Translations under genes and position numbers: made by a program
NCBI RefSeq assembly: GCF_947251645.1
Contig: NZ_OX366364.1
Coordinates: 558,001-622,000, forward strand
Origin: Wolbachia endosymbiont (group A) of Bibio marci
GTDB lineage: Bacteria > Pseudomonadota > Alphaproteobacteria > Rickettsiales > Anaplasmataceae
Direction: 5' to 3'
Length of the DNA: 64,000 nucleotides
The notes under the pieces: model-generated
What the model was told of the DNA's origin: nothing
The model's input: the letters and a program-made list of their open reading frames with translations, nothing else
Database searches by the model: none
Part shown: positions 15,110-26,034 of the stretch, one piece after another
How the letters are laid out: the number at the start of each line of letters is the position of its first letter
Position numbering within the stretch: position 1 is the stretch's first letter

Positions 15110-16828
15110 TTATTCATCTTTATCACTACCAAGGTCTTTTAACATACTGTAATTGCCTTTTCTGAATCTACTTTTTAAAGACGTAACTCCACTTTCGCTA
15201 ATACCACTGAGGCTCAGTGCAGCTCCACCTAGCTGCAATCCTATCTCAGATGTTTCAGGAATAATTTTACTAGCTCCTAGATCTCTATAAACCTCCACAT
15301 TACTCAGATCTGGTAAGCGTATTACAATATTTACATGCGGAAAATTTGCAGCAACTAAAGAAACAACTTTTTTTATAGTAACTTCATTCTTTATTGAAAC
15401 CACGAGAGCTTGAGCTCTTTCTATTCCTACCGATTTTAAAATTTCACATCTTGTAACATCTCCAAGATATATAGGAAAATTATCACTTTTTCCTTCTTTG
15501 ACTATTTTCGATTGAATATCTACAACAACGTAACTTAAATGCTCTGCCGTAAGCATTTTTGTTACCATATATCCCACTCTACCAAATCCAGCAACTATCA
15601 CATGGTTATAAAGATCTTGTGTATCTGTTTCAACAGCTTCATCATCTAATATTGTTTTCTCAGTGCTAAATGAGTTTGCTATCCAATCTCCAAGCCCCGA
15701 TAAAAGAGGAGTGAAAGCCATGGTTACTGTAGTTACCATCATAAGTACTTGAGCGATTTCACTTGGTAGCACATTTAGTTCATTTGCTAAGCGAAATAAA
15801 ATAAACGCAAATTCACCGCCTTGTGAAAGTAGTAACCCAGCTTGTATAGCAGGTGCACTCTTAAACCCAAAAAATCTACACAATATATATATGATAGATG
15901 TTTTTAAAACGATAAGGATAATCGATAATAAAGTAATTAGTGGTAACTTATTGAGTAAAAGTTCGGTATTGATGGACATACCAACAGTCATGAAAAATAA
16001 GCCAAGAAACAAATCTTTAAATGGTAATACTGCGTGCTCCACTGAGTGTCTATATTCTGTTTCTGCAACTAACAATCCAGCGACAAATGCACCTAATGCC
16101 AACGATAAATGAAATTGCTCAGTAATAAATGCTGCTCCTAATACTATTAAAAGCGTTGTTGATATAAAGATCTCATTACTTTCCATTTTAGCAATAACCG
16201 AAAATAAAGGTCTAAGCAATAATCTACCAGTTATAAATATCAGCACTAATGCAATAGCTGCTTGCACTAATGAGCCTGCCAATGAGCTTATCAGGCTGTG
16301 CTCAGAATTGCCAGCAAGTAAAGGTACCAATACTATTAATGGTACCACTGCAAAATCTTGCATTAATAGCACTGCTATCGACAACCTACCAACCTGACTT
16401 GCTTGAGAACCTTTTTCTTGCAGAACCTGCAACACTATTGCTGTTGAGGATAGCGCAAGCCCACCACCAATAACTGTCGCTATATTCGTATTCACTCCGA
16501 AAGCAAGAGCGATGCACCATATTGCTACCATGGTAACTATAACTTGAAGAGAACCGAACCCAAATACATGAATACGCATAGCGATCAGGCGTTCAAATGT
16601 CAATTCAAGGCCTATAATGAATAATAGAAAAACTACACCAAATTCTGCAAGATTATCCATTGCTTCAGCTGAGTGTATCAGATTAAATCCATGAGAACCA
16701 ATAACTGCACCTGCAACGAAGTAACCAAGCACTGGACTAATATTCATTTTCCAAAACGCTATGACTATAAACACAGCAGCAGAAAGTAAAATTATAATAT
16801 CAAACAAATGCTGAGAGCCACTGTGCAT
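15110..16828 (-). CDS. CPA2-family cation/proton antiporter with TrkA-N domain (KefB/KefC type)
   Basis: 572 residues. The Na+/H+ exchanger domain covers about residues 8-385 with some twelve hydrophobic helices, including GLELTFERLIAMR and GGGLALSSTAIVLQVL. A cytoplasmic TrkA-N Rossmann domain follows at about 405-520 (NHVIVAGFGRVGYMVTKML, then YLGDVTRCEILKSVGIERAQALV). It is an inner-membrane K+/H+ antiporter. Substrate and glutathione control are inferred from the family only. It converges on the SURF1 gene and lies five bases downstream of the thioredoxin-fold gene, so the two are likely one operon, redox sensing being a plausible link. Confidence 0.9.
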   Translation of the reverse strand: MHSGSQHLFDIIILLSAAVFIVIAFWKMNISPVLGYFVAGAVIGSHGFNLIHSAEAMDNLAEFGVVFLLFIIGLELTFERLIAMRIHVFGFGSLQVIVTMVAIWCIALAFGVNTNIATVIGGGLALSSTAIVLQVLQEKGSQASQVGRLSIAVLLMQDFAVVPLIVLVPLLAGNSEHSLISSLAGSLVQAAIALVLIFITGRLLLRPLFSVIAKMESNEIFISTTLLIVLGAAFITEQFHLSLALGAFVAGLLVAETEYRHSVEHAVLPFKDLFLGLFFMTVGMSINTELLLNKLPLITLLSIILIVLKTSIIYILCRFFGFKSAPAIQAGLLLSQGGEFAFILFRLANELNVLPSEIAQVLMMVTTVTMAFTPLLSGLGDWIANSFSTEKTILDDEAVETDTQDLYNHVIVAGFGRVGYMVTKMLTAEHLSYVVVDIQSKIVKEGKSDNFPIYLGDVTRCEILKSVGIERAQALVVSIKNEVTIKKVVSLVAANFPHVNIVIRLPDLSNVEVYRDLGASKIIPETSEIGLQLGGAALSLSGISESGVTSLKSRFRKGNYSMLKDLGSDKDE

Positions 16829-16833
16829 GATAT

Positions 16834-17406
16834 TTAACCTGTAGAATTAGACCATTTAATTGAGCAGCCAATACTTGATTTTTGGTCAATTGGAGAATTA
16901 CCAGTTTCTGCAATAAATTTCATAGCTTGAGATAAGTCACTACTTCCTACTTCATAGCTTTGAACCTTTTCTTTTTTTGTGTCGTTAAAACGTCCACGAT
17001 AGCAAAGGTTTAAATTGGAATTAAAGCCAAAAAAGTCAGGAGTGCAAACAGCCCCGTATTCTTTAGCTATTTTCTGTGTACTATCAATTAAATATGGAAA
17101 TGTAAACTTATTTTCCTTGGCAAAATTAATCATATTTTCAAAGGAATCTTCTGGATATTCATTTACATCATTTGGCATTATTGCAATGGTGTTTACCTGA
17201 TAATCTTTTTTCAATTGATCAACATCGCTTACCAAATTGCTAATAATTGACTGAACGTAAGGACAGTGATTGCATATAAACATTACAATAAGACCATTTT
17301 TTCCACAACAGTCACTTAATGTATAGTATTTATTGTCTACTCCCAAAAGATTAAAATCTTTTGCAGTAAAACTAAAATCGACTTTAGGAGTATTCAGAGC
17401 AACCAT
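16834..17406 (-). CDS. thioredoxin-fold redoxin (AhpC/TSA-like)
   Basis: 190 residues of the alkyl-hydroperoxide-reductase/redoxin superfamily. After a redoxin N-terminus (FSFTAKDFNLLGVDNKYYTL) comes the active site FICNHCPYVQSI, with a C-x-x-C pair near residues 45-48. The cis-Pro loop is AKEYGAVCTPDFFGF near 110-124. There is no signal peptide, so it is probably cytoplasmic. The family is widespread and its partner unknown. It is the first gene before the antiporter, with a five-base gap. Confidence 0.85.
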   Translation of the reverse strand: MVALNTPKVDFSFTAKDFNLLGVDNKYYTLSDCCGKNGLIVMFICNHCPYVQSIISNLVSDVDQLKKDYQVNTIAIMPNDVNEYPEDSFENMINFAKENKFTFPYLIDSTQKIAKEYGAVCTPDFFGFNSNLNLCYRGRFNDTKKEKVQSYEVGSSDLSQAMKFIAETGNSPIDQKSSIGCSIKWSNSTG

Positions 17407-17514
17407 AGACTATTATTATACCATATGTAATTTACGGTCTTATTATTTAAATGTCAAACGGTTTCTATGTATACTGTTTGCATATTCTTTTTTAGTATTA
17501 TAATTATAAAACTT

Positions 17515-18105
17515 ATGTTCATAACTTTCGAAGGAATAGACGGCTCTGGTAAAACAACACAATCTAAGCTACTTGCAAATCATTTTAAGCAAATTCAAGG
17601 CGAAAATAACGTAGTATTGACTCGAGAACCAGGTGGCACTGATTTTGCAGAAAAGATAAGAGGAGTGTTGTTAACAAATAATATTGATCCTATTTCTGAA
17701 CTCTTGCTACTTATCTCGATGAGGCGCGAACATATGAAAAAATTAATATTACCAGCTCTTGCAGAAGGAAAAATAGTGATTTGTGATCGGTTTATTGATT
17801 CAACTATTGCATACCAAGGATATGGGTTTGGAGTTGACTTAGGGCTAATAAGGGACTTACATAAGCTAGTGAAAATTAAATATCCAGATATTACATTCAT
17901 TCTAGATATTGATGTTAAAGTTGGGTTAAATAGAGCAAAAGACAAGAATAAATATGAAGAAATGGATGTTAATTTTTACAATAAGGTCAGAAAAGGGTTT
18001 CAGGAAATAGCCATAGAAGAGCCCGTTAGGTGCAGTGTTATCACTGAAATTGAAGCTAAAGACAACAATCAAGTATATAGTGAAATTATTAAACTTCTTG
18101 CATAA
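17515..18105 (+). CDS. tmk: thymidylate kinase
   Basis: 196 residues from the ATG at 17515. The upstream in-frame ATG would add a hydrophobic, non-family extension. Tmk phosphorylates dTMP to dTDP. The P-loop is FEGIDGSGKTTQSKLL near residues 4-19. The DR motif is CDRFIDSTIAYQGYG near 91-105, and VVLTREPGGTDFAEKIR carries the substrate-binding Arg. The LID region is short and Lys-rich (NRAKDKNKYEEMD). It lies divergent from the redoxin gene with about 108 bases between. Its stop runs directly into a repeat cluster. Confidence 0.93.
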   Translation: MFITFEGIDGSGKTTQSKLLANHFKQIQGENNVVLTREPGGTDFAEKIRGVLLTNNIDPISELLLLISMRREHMKKLILPALAEGKIVICDRFIDSTIAYQGYGFGVDLGLIRDLHKLVKIKYPDITFILDIDVKVGLNRAKDKNKYEEMDVNFYNKVRKGFQEIAIEEPVRCSVITEIEAKDNNQVYSEIIKLLA

Positions 18106-18657
18106 CCTAAATTAAAAGGCAATTATTTTTGGCGTTTTTTGTAACAGCTGATAATTGTGATTTAAGTCCGTCAGGAAAGGGTCTCCGTTCCTGTCGTCCC
18201 ATTCTTCTGTCATCTAAGTAGCCCCTTCTCCTATCATCCCAGCATCCTCTCCTGTCATCCCAGTAGCCTCTTTCTCTTGTCATTTCAGTGTCAGCTACTT
18301 GCATGACAGCAGTCCTACGTCATACCGCCGCGGTATCTCGGCCGCTAACACGTAGCAACTGTTCTCCCTTGTCATACCGTCACGGTATCTCTAGATCCCG
18401 CTAACACGTAGCGGGATGACGGTTGTCAGCTTCCCCTGTCATCCCAGTAGCTCCTTCGGTGTAATTCCAGTGCTTGACACTGGAATCCAGACTTTAATTG
18501 TTATACTTGTAAATAAGTCTGGTGAGAATAAACGTTCATCTCAAAATGCAGTATTTTTGTTGAAATAGCTCAACTGGATCCCAGTGTCAAGCACTGGGAT
18601 GACACCATTTGTTGTGTTTAACAAAGTTCGTACTTAGCTTCATGTTAGCTACAAACG
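18106..18657. repeat. palindromic-repeat cluster
   Basis: About 550 bases without a gene. Multiple copies of GTCATCCCAGT lie close together around 18190-18290. The hairpin ATCCCGCTAACACGTAGCGGGAT is near 18397-18419, CATACCG(C/T)C(G/A)CGGTATCTC appears twice, and ATCCCAGTGTCAAGCACTGGGAT is near 18579. No open frame here looks coding; the few that exist are read through the repeats. Confidence 0.75.
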
Positions 18658-19081
18658 TTAAGAAATTTACCAAATGGAAAAAAAGGCAAAAGAAGCCCCG
18701 TGGTTATTATCCGCTTTAAAATATTGGCGTTTTTTATGTTTTAAACGCTTGACAAGCGAAATTCAGCTGCTTTTAATTGCAACTAACTTACGCTGCAAAT
18801 GTTTAAGAAATTTACCAAGCAGAAAAAAAACAAAGAATCCCCGAGTTAGCTAGTCTTTTACTATCTCTGTCGAGTATTGGCATTTTTTGATGTCTTGTAA
18901 CGCTTTATAAGCGCGTTCAGCTTATTTAGATAAAAATCTAGATGTAGATGAAGTTTTGTAAAGACATACAGTATCTATATACTGCAAAAAATTGAACATA
19001 AGACGCCGATACATTAAGTAATCCTTACCTTTTAATCTGCAGATTGGCGAAAGCAAATACAATAGCTTCAGTTTCATGATA
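18658..19081. repeat. about 425-bp repeat, copy B (recombinase 3' end plus downstream DNA)
   Basis: Matches 8951-9375 closely (a handful of substitutions and small indels by eye). On the minus strand it retains the last about 17 recombinase codons ending in FAFANLQIKR. The match breaks exactly at TCATGATA. After the break, 19082 onward reads AGGGGGCTGGC and has no resemblance to the recombinase gene. Confidence 0.8.
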
Positions 19082-19092
19082 AGGGGGCTGGC
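19074..19092. other. junction motif shared with 27236-27254, possible recombination/attachment site
   Basis: TCATGATAAGGGGGCTGGC occurs here directly after the truncated recombinase tail and again, inverted, at 27236-27254 at the edge of the prophage region. Similarity extends imperfectly for about 16 more bases (TGTCAAG shared). The position next to recombinase ends suggests an attachment-site remnant; this is inference. Confidence 0.35.
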
Positions 19093-19208
19093 GAAGGGTG
19101 TCAAGTAATTTTAGCTCCGTTTCTGTGGGTCAGATAGCTACCTGATGACACCATTGGTCAATTACTGTAACTAAAAACTTTCATTTTAACAGTTAAACAA
19201 GGCCAAAT

Positions 19209-21041
19209 TTAATAGAGAGAGGATTTTTTTATTTTCTCATTCTTCTCATTTTCCTCTCTAATAATTTTTTTTCCATTTAATATGTCCTTTATTTCATCTC
19301 CTGTTAAAGTTTCAAACTCCAGTAGATTTTCAGCAATGAGATCTAAGCCTTTCTTATGCTTGGTCAAAATCTCTTTTGCTTTTTCATAGCAAGAAGACAC
19401 AACTTCCTTCACTTCTTCATCTATAAGTTTTAACGTATCTTCAGAAATTATGTCAGAACCATGCATGGTTTGTTCGCGATTGTGATAGATCGGGCCTATT
19501 TTGTCGCTCATTCCCCATTTTGTTACCATAGAACGTGATAAATCTGATGCTAGTTTTATATCCGAAGATGCACCGCTTGTGACTTTATCGTAGCCAAAAA
19601 TTAGCTCTTCTGCCACTCTTCCACCCATAGCAACAGTAATATCTGCTAGCATCTTTTCTCTTGTGAGGGACACCCTATCTGTTTCTGGTAGTCTCATAAC
19701 TAAACCGAGTGCCCTACCGCGTGGAATAATTGTTGCCTTGTGTATAGGATCAGAAGCAGACATATTAACAGCAATCATCGCATGACCAGCTTCATGGTAT
19801 GCAGTCAGTCTCTTTTCCTCTTCTGTCATAATGAGAGATCGCCTTTCTACGCCCATCATCACTTTATCACGTGCATATTCAAAATCATCCATGGTAACAA
19901 TCTTCTTGTTTCTTCTTGCAGCGATAAGTGCAGATTCGTTCACTAAATTTGCTAAATCAGCTCCAGAAAAGCCTGGTGTTCCTCTTGCAACTGTTCTCAC
20001 ATTTACATCGGGAGCCATTGATATTTTCTTTATATGCGTATTTAATATCTTTTCACGCCCATTTATATCGGGTAAAGAAATAGTAACCTGTCGGTCAAAA
20101 CGACCAGGTCTAAGCAGTGCTGGATCTAAAACGTCTGGGCGGTTAGTTGCAGCGATTATTATCACACCTTCATTAGACTCAAAGCCATCCATCTCAACTA
20201 ATAACTGATTTAATGTTTGCTCTCTTTCGTCGTTGCCGCCACCAAGACCAATGCCACGATGTCTACCCACCGCATCTATTTCATCTATGAAAATTATGCA
20301 AGGAGCATTTTTCTTGCCTTGATCAAACATATCACGAACACGACTTGCACCAACACCCACAAACATTTCAACAAAATCAGATCCGGAAATGCTAAAGAAT
20401 GGCACATTAGCTTCACCTGCAATTGCACGAGCAAGTAAAGTTTTACCAGTTCCAGGAGAGCCAATTAAAAGGCACCCTTTTGGTATTTTTCCACCTAATA
20501 TTTGAAATTTTTGCCTTTGTTTAAGGAAATCAACGATCTCTACCAGCTCTTCTTTTGCTTCATCAATTCCGGCAACATCATCAAATGTTACTTTTTTTCC
20601 ACTAGTCATGAGTCTAGCCCTTGACTTGCCAAAGCTTATAGTTCTGTTGCCTCCCGCTTGTGTTTGTTTAAGAAAGAATAGCAAAAAGCCAATAAAGATA
20701 AATGTTGGGACCCATGAGATAAGTAATCCACCAATTACGTTCATGGCAGAATCTCCAGTTGAAAAGGAGAATCTCACTTTTCTATCATGTAAATTTTTTA
20801 TTAGGTCGCTATATATAACACCGCTTGAGTTGAAACTTGAACCATCCCTGAACTTGCCTTCAATGCTCTGATTTTTTATGACAATATTTTCTACATCATT
20901 GTCTTCTAGTTTAGTTAAAAATTCCGAAAAAGGTATAATTGTTTTACTTTTACCTACATTTCCGCTGAATTGAATATAAGCAACTGAAATAAGAACAATA
21001 ATTACTAACCAGATCAATAAGCCTTCTAAAAATTTTTTCAT
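19209..21041 (-). CDS. ftsH: ATP-dependent zinc metalloprotease FtsH
   Basis: 610 residues. It is a membrane-anchored hexameric AAA protease that degrades damaged membrane and regulatory proteins. Two N-terminal membrane helices (about 5-22 and 104-123) flank a periplasmic domain. The AAA domain has Walker A GSPGTGKT near 193-200, Walker [17 protein letters not shown] near 251, the second region [20 protein letters not shown], and the pore loop VEMFVGVG. The M41 protease shows HEAGH near 416 and the third zinc ligand in [16 protein letters not shown]. It follows tilS by 12 bases, an arrangement common in alphaproteobacteria. Confidence 0.97.
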   Translation of the reverse strand: MKKFLEGLLIWLVIIVLISVAYIQFSGNVGKSKTIIPFSEFLTKLEDNDVENIVIKNQSIEGKFRDGSSFNSSGVIYSDLIKNLHDRKVRFSFSTGDSAMNVIGGLLISWVPTFIFIGFLLFFLKQTQAGGNRTISFGKSRARLMTSGKKVTFDDVAGIDEAKEELVEIVDFLKQRQKFQILGGKIPKGCLLIGSPGTGKTLLARAIAGEANVPFFSISGSDFVEMFVGVGASRVRDMFDQGKKNAPCIIFIDEIDAVGRHRGIGLGGGNDEREQTLNQLLVEMDGFESNEGVIIIAATNRPDVLDPALLRPGRFDRQVTISLPDINGREKILNTHIKKISMAPDVNVRTVARGTPGFSGADLANLVNESALIAARRNKKIVTMDDFEYARDKVMMGVERRSLIMTEEEKRLTAYHEAGHAMIAVNMSASDPIHKATIIPRGRALGLVMRLPETDRVSLTREKMLADITVAMGGRVAEELIFGYDKVTSGASSDIKLASDLSRSMVTKWGMSDKIGPIYHNREQTMHGSDIISEDTLKLIDEEVKEVVSSCYEKAKEILTKHKKGLDLIAENLLEFETLTGDEIKDILNGKKIIREENEKNEKIKKSSLY

Positions 21042-21053
21042 TTCTATTTTTAA

Positions 21054-22346
21054 CTAAATACCCATCAAGCTTACCAAATTTTGTTTTATCGTGCTATCAA
21101 TAATGCATTGAACCTTATCGTCATTGGTATTTTTTCCGTTATAATTTACATTAGGATAAGCAAGCACCTTTCCATCTTTTAGCACTACAGGCAAAGAATA
21201 GAAAACTTCAGGGCAGCAGTTGTAATCCTTCAGAAATTCAGGAACTTTTTGTGTTTTTTTTAATGGAGCGATAATAACTGAACACTCTTGATTTCCGAGT
21301 ATTGTGCAGCTAAATCTGCTATCCCATTCAATAGGTTCATTTAAAGGTAGGTTTACGGTAATTTCTTGTATCCTTGACGATTCTCTAATTATTAAGATAT
21401 TTTCTCCATATTTTCTTATTTTGCACCCAGAAAGTGTACAGTTAACATTACTATCCTTTTGCAATATTTTATTAAATATTACGATAAGACTGTTGTACCT
21501 TGGTTTATAATGTTTACTGGCAATTGCCATTATAGAGTAAAGAAGAAGCCTCAAGGCTATTTCCTCTGGTAATTGATAAAATTCACTTAGTTTAATTTCA
21601 ATATAACCAAGATCATGAACATTAACACAGTCATTAAATGCAAGACATGTGTAGTGCATCAACGCTTTTGCAGCTCTTTTCATATGAAGGGCTGTGAGGC
21701 ATATTCGCTCTGTTAAAATCTCTTGATTGTTACTTGCTTTAAGTAAGTTACGGTATAAAATTCGCCTGTATTTTAGGTTATAGTTGCTTCTATCTTCGAT
21801 CCATTTTAACTGATGAAGCTTAGCGTACTTTTCTATTTCACTACGACTAAAATTTAACAATGGCCTAAATATATAAATACCATTTAGGAAAGACTTGTAG
21901 TCCATTGATGATAATCCATCTACGCCGCTACCTCGCTCTAATCTTAATAAGAACGTTTCTGCTTGATCATCTTTGTGATGAGCGACGAGCAAACATTTAA
22001 CATTATTGTTTTTACACCACTCTACTAGTAATTTATACCGTGCTTTTCGTGCCTGTAACTGAATATTGCCTTTAATATTTTGCTTCTCCCAATTTAATAT
22101 GAACGACTCCTTTGCTCCAAGTTCTTTTGCATAACTTACAACAAAATCAGCTTCTTTTTGAGACTCTGAACGTAACCCATGATTTACTGTTAATGCTATA
22201 GGAAGTGAAAGCTTGTTTTTTTTTGCCCAGTTATTCATTAAGTGCAGTAAGACTATACTATCTACACCACCTGATACTGCAATTGCAATTTGATTATGGA
22301 AAGCAAAGCTATTAGCTATATTTTGAAATAATAACTCTAATTCCAT
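21054..22346 (-). CDS. tilS: tRNA(Ile)-lysidine synthase
   Basis: 430 residues from the ATG at 22346. An upstream frame extension is translated repeat DNA and is rejected. TilS adds lysine to C34 of tRNA-Ile(CAU), changing its codon from AUG to AUA. The PP-loop is [15 protein letters not shown] near residues 20-34, followed by [15 protein letters not shown] and [27 protein letters not shown], which is diagnostic. [22 protein letters not shown] completes the catalytic domain, and a C-terminal TilS_C-like domain follows. It is the probable first gene of tilS-ftsH. Confidence 0.95.
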   Translation of the reverse strand: MELELLFQNIANSFAFHNQIAIAVSGGVDSIVLLHLMNNWAKKNKLSLPIALTVNHGLRSESQKEADFVVSYAKELGAKESFILNWEKQNIKGNIQLQARKARYKLLVEWCKNNNVKCLLVAHHKDDQAETFLLRLERGSGVDGLSSMDYKSFLNGIYIFRPLLNFSRSEIEKYAKLHQLKWIEDRSNYNLKYRRILYRNLLKASNNQEILTERICLTALHMKRAAKALMHYTCLAFNDCVNVHDLGYIEIKLSEFYQLPEEIALRLLLYSIMAIASKHYKPRYNSLIVIFNKILQKDSNVNCTLSGCKIRKYGENILIIRESSRIQEITVNLPLNEPIEWDSRFSCTILGNQECSVIIAPLKKTQKVPEFLKDYNCCPEVFYSLPVVLKDGKVLAYPNVNYNGKNTNDDKVQCIIDSTIKQNLVSLMGI

Positions 22347-22379
22347 TATGTCTCTTGATGGCCAGATAGTCTCTACGTC

Positions 22380-22512
22380 ATACAGCGACTTATTTGTGGT
22401 ATATATAGATCCCGCTAACAAGCAACAAAATATGACAAGTTTGTCCTTTTTTGTCCACCCCAGTGCCCTTTCTTTATGTCACCCCAGTGCTTGACACTGG
22501 GATCCAGGTTTT
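22380..22512. repeat. palindromic-repeat fragments
   Basis: Contains TAGATCCCGCTAACAAGCA and CCCCAGTGCTTGACACTGGGATCC, members of the hairpin families seen at 5285, 7381 and 18106. It sits between pal and tilS. Confidence 0.6.
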
Positions 22513-22515
22513 AAT

Positions 22516-22995
22516 CTATTTCTTTATTCCAGAAAATGAAAATTCCACTCTACGATTTTTAGCATGCTCTTTTTCATATTTAGAATTTCTAGAATCATCT
22601 TTTACATTAACCAAAGGCTCAGTTTCACCCTTAGAAGCAGTTTTTATTCTGTTTTCTATGTATGGTGTACAACTAACCATAAATTTTTTAGCTGCATCTG
22701 CCCTTTTAGCGCCTAGCGCAAGATTATATTCATGAGAACCACGGTTGTCAGTATGACCAGTTAAAATAACCTTCGCGTCAGGGTTATCTTGTAACACCTC
22801 CATTACGTCAAGTAATGCATCTGCACTTACTTCAGTAACACTAGATTCATCATAACCAAAGAAAACTCTTTTATCACCTATCTGCTTAACAACAGAATTC
22901 ATTTTATTTGTTGTATTTGCTCCTTTTTTTGGGCAAGAACTTACACCAGTAAGTAGTAAACAAAAACAGCACATTATAACCAGTCTACTCCACAT
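22516..22995 (-). CDS. pal: peptidoglycan-associated lipoprotein (OmpA family)
   Basis: 159 residues. The N-terminus is a lipoprotein signal: a hydrophobic stretch MCCFCLLLTGVSSC with the lipidated Cys near residue 21. The OmpA-like domain (about 45-155) has VFFGYDESSVT, VILTGHTDNRGSHEYNLALG and AKNRRVEFSF, the peptidoglycan-binding signature with TDNRG and NRRVE. It anchors the outer membrane to residual peptidoglycan as part of the Tol-Pal system. Wolbachia retains Pal despite a reduced wall, and it is a known TLR2 ligand. The order pal-tilS-ftsH on one strand recalls other Rickettsiales. Confidence 0.93.
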   Translation of the reverse strand: MWSRLVIMCCFCLLLTGVSSCPKKGANTTNKMNSVVKQIGDKRVFFGYDESSVTEVSADALLDVMEVLQDNPDAKVILTGHTDNRGSHEYNLALGAKRADAAKKFMVSCTPYIENRIKTASKGETEPLVNVKDDSRNSKYEKEHAKNRRVEFSFSGIKK

Positions 22996-23172
22996 TACTA
23001 AACCTCCATAAATTTTAAATAGTGCGTAACTTTAATTTCAGTAGCTAATAATCTCTCCATATTGTAATATAGTCAAGAGAAATAAAGTACTAAATACTTT
23101 TTCTACAACCTTACAATTAATTTTCTTATAATATGCTGGACTCTGAGTAGAAAAATCCAATAAAGGAATAAG

Positions 23173-23195
23173 AAGTACAATTTTTTATTGTACTT
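23173..23195. promoter_or_regulatory. AT-rich hairpin upstream of the gene at 23273
   Basis: AAGTACAAT (23173-23181) and ATTGTACTT (23187-23195) form a 9-bp stem with a TTTTT loop, about 77 bases before the start of the + strand gene. It could be an operator or an attenuator; no further support. Confidence 0.3.
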
Positions 23196-23272
23196 TAAGC
23201 AAATATACTTTTAACTTTATTATTAATCTATTACGATATTAAATAGATGTTTTCTAAAATAATGAACAAATT

Positions 23273-24691
23273 ATGAAATCTTATAAGTTTTTAGAGGAAG
23301 TATTATATAGGGTAAAGAATATCGAAAATACGCTAAAAGTACTAAACCAAAGCCAATTAAATATAGAGGACAAAGTTGAACAAATGAGTCTTCTAGAAGA
23401 AATTAGACATGAAATTATCTCTCATGACGCAATAAAGGAATCATTAGCAGATGCTCTTGGTAACAAAAAAAGTGCAAATACTCAGCAGCTAAAGTTAATA
23501 GAGAGAATACATAAAAGCAACAGTGCTGTTCCTATTGATTTAGCAAAGTCTTTATCCAAAGCTAAGGTTGAATGCCAAAATTTATGGAAGCTATCTCATT
23601 CTGAAACCAGTAACTTAGAAAAACTAAAAGAACGTTTTACTGATTTAATCACACTCATTCGCGAAGTAGCTTCTATAAAATCGCAGCAATTAAAATGCTC
23701 AAAATACGACTCACTGCTTGCTGACTATGACTCTGATATCACAGAAAAGAATATAAGGGAAGTATTCCCCAAGGTAGGCAAATTTTTTAGCGAAAATGTG
23801 GATAAAATAATTGAAAAGCAGAAAAAGGATAAGGTTACTAATATACAAAAAGTTGCTACTCAGAAGCAGATTGAACTTGGCTCGTTATGTTTACAGCAAA
23901 TGGGTATTGCACTAAATGAGATTCGTACTTCTTATTACTACCCTATAGATTATGATGAATCTGATTTTTGTTATGGTTTATTTTCACTTTTACGGCATAG
24001 TGGTTATGCAATTTATCAAAAATGTTTAGCGCAAAATTCTATAAGTAGCCCAATTACGAGACATGTTATGTATGAAACTCAAGGGTTATTTATGGAAAGG
24101 ATGATTGGAACATCCAGAGAATTTATTGAGTTCATTCAACCACACATAAAAGAGAAATTTGCTATAAAAGGCAAAACTAATAGCAGTGTTGAAAATTTGC
24201 ACTTGGTTTTCAATGAAATAAACCTTTCCTCTTCTTTAAAGAACGCAGATGAATTTAGTTTATTGGCTCACATTATGCTAAGAACCAAGTTAGAACAAGA
24301 TCTAATAAATGGTACGTTAGAAATCAAAGATCTGCATGATGCATGGCTTGAAGGTATGAAGCATTATAAAATTCCAGTAAAAGCTAAAAATGAGCTGGAC
24401 ACTTATTTTCAAGATGAATATTGGGCAAGCGGTGTTATGGGCTACTTTCCTATAAAAATTATTGCTTTAATTGCTGCTGTGCAGATTTTCTCTTGCGTTA
24501 AAAAGAATCATTACGAATCATTAAGTGCTATAATAAAAGGAGATTTTAGTTTACTTATCAGTTGGTTATCTCAAAATGTATACAGTGCAAAGTATAGCCT
24601 TTTGGAACTGCTAAAAAAAGTAACAGGTGAGGATTTAGACGTTGAGTGTGTTACTTACTACTTATCTGAAAAGTATAATTTATCTCAATAA
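23273..24691 (+). CDS. hypothetical protein, helical, Wolbachia-type
   Basis: 472 residues; no family recognised. The N-terminal about 200 residues are Lys/Glu/Leu-rich and predicted coiled coil (MKSYKFLEEVLYRVKNIENT onwards). The C-terminal half is mixed helical with one hydrophobic stretch near 391-407 (MGYFPIKIIALIAAVQIFSC) that may be buried rather than membrane-spanning. There is no signal peptide. It ends 21 bases before mreB on the same strand, so the two are probably co-transcribed, which would make a cell-shape or division-related role possible but unproven. Confidence 0.75.
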   Translation: MKSYKFLEEVLYRVKNIENTLKVLNQSQLNIEDKVEQMSLLEEIRHEIISHDAIKESLADALGNKKSANTQQLKLIERIHKSNSAVPIDLAKSLSKAKVECQNLWKLSHSETSNLEKLKERFTDLITLIREVASIKSQQLKCSKYDSLLADYDSDITEKNIREVFPKVGKFFSENVDKIIEKQKKDKVTNIQKVATQKQIELGSLCLQQMGIALNEIRTSYYYPIDYDESDFCYGLFSLLRHSGYAIYQKCLAQNSISSPITRHVMYETQGLFMERMIGTSREFIEFIQPHIKEKFAIKGKTNSSVENLHLVFNEINLSSSLKNADEFSLLAHIMLRTKLEQDLINGTLEIKDLHDAWLEGMKHYKIPVKAKNELDTYFQDEYWASGVMGYFPIKIIALIAAVQIFSCVKKNHYESLSAIIKGDFSLLISWLSQNVYSAKYSLLELLKKVTGEDLDVECVTYYLSEKYNLSQ

Positions 24692-25789
<1,098 letters not shown>

Positions 25790-25929
25790 TCACGATTTTG
25801 GTTGTTGAAATTTTTCAATTTTAAGGTTCTCAAGAAATATTTCTTATTGTGGAATTGTGCATAAATTGCACTAACTCTTTCAATTTTCATATTGTCCTGT
25901 ACAATATCTATAGCTAGAGTAATTAGATT

Positions 25930-26034
25930 TACCTGCAATTTGATAAGCGTAAAACTCGTCATTCCGCTACTTGTTAGCGCCGCGGCGGTATGACGTAGGG
26001 CTGTGCTAGCTATATTTAATAAACTCGGATAACC
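25930..26034. repeat. palindromic repeat between mreB and mnmA
   Basis: Contains GTCATTCCGCTACTTGTTAGC and CGCCGCGGCGGTATGACGTAGG, the inverse of motifs near 18300 and 4090. It directly precedes mnmA, so the mnmA promoter may lie in or before the repeat. Confidence 0.55.

Noticed and set aside
18107..18304. 65-codon Arg-rich frame after tmk
   Set aside because: It consists of translated short repeats (DDRR units from GTCATCCCAG copies).
22347..22421. Longer N-terminus for TilS
   Set aside because: The extension is encoded by palindromic-repeat DNA; the ATG at 22346 gives the family-like start.
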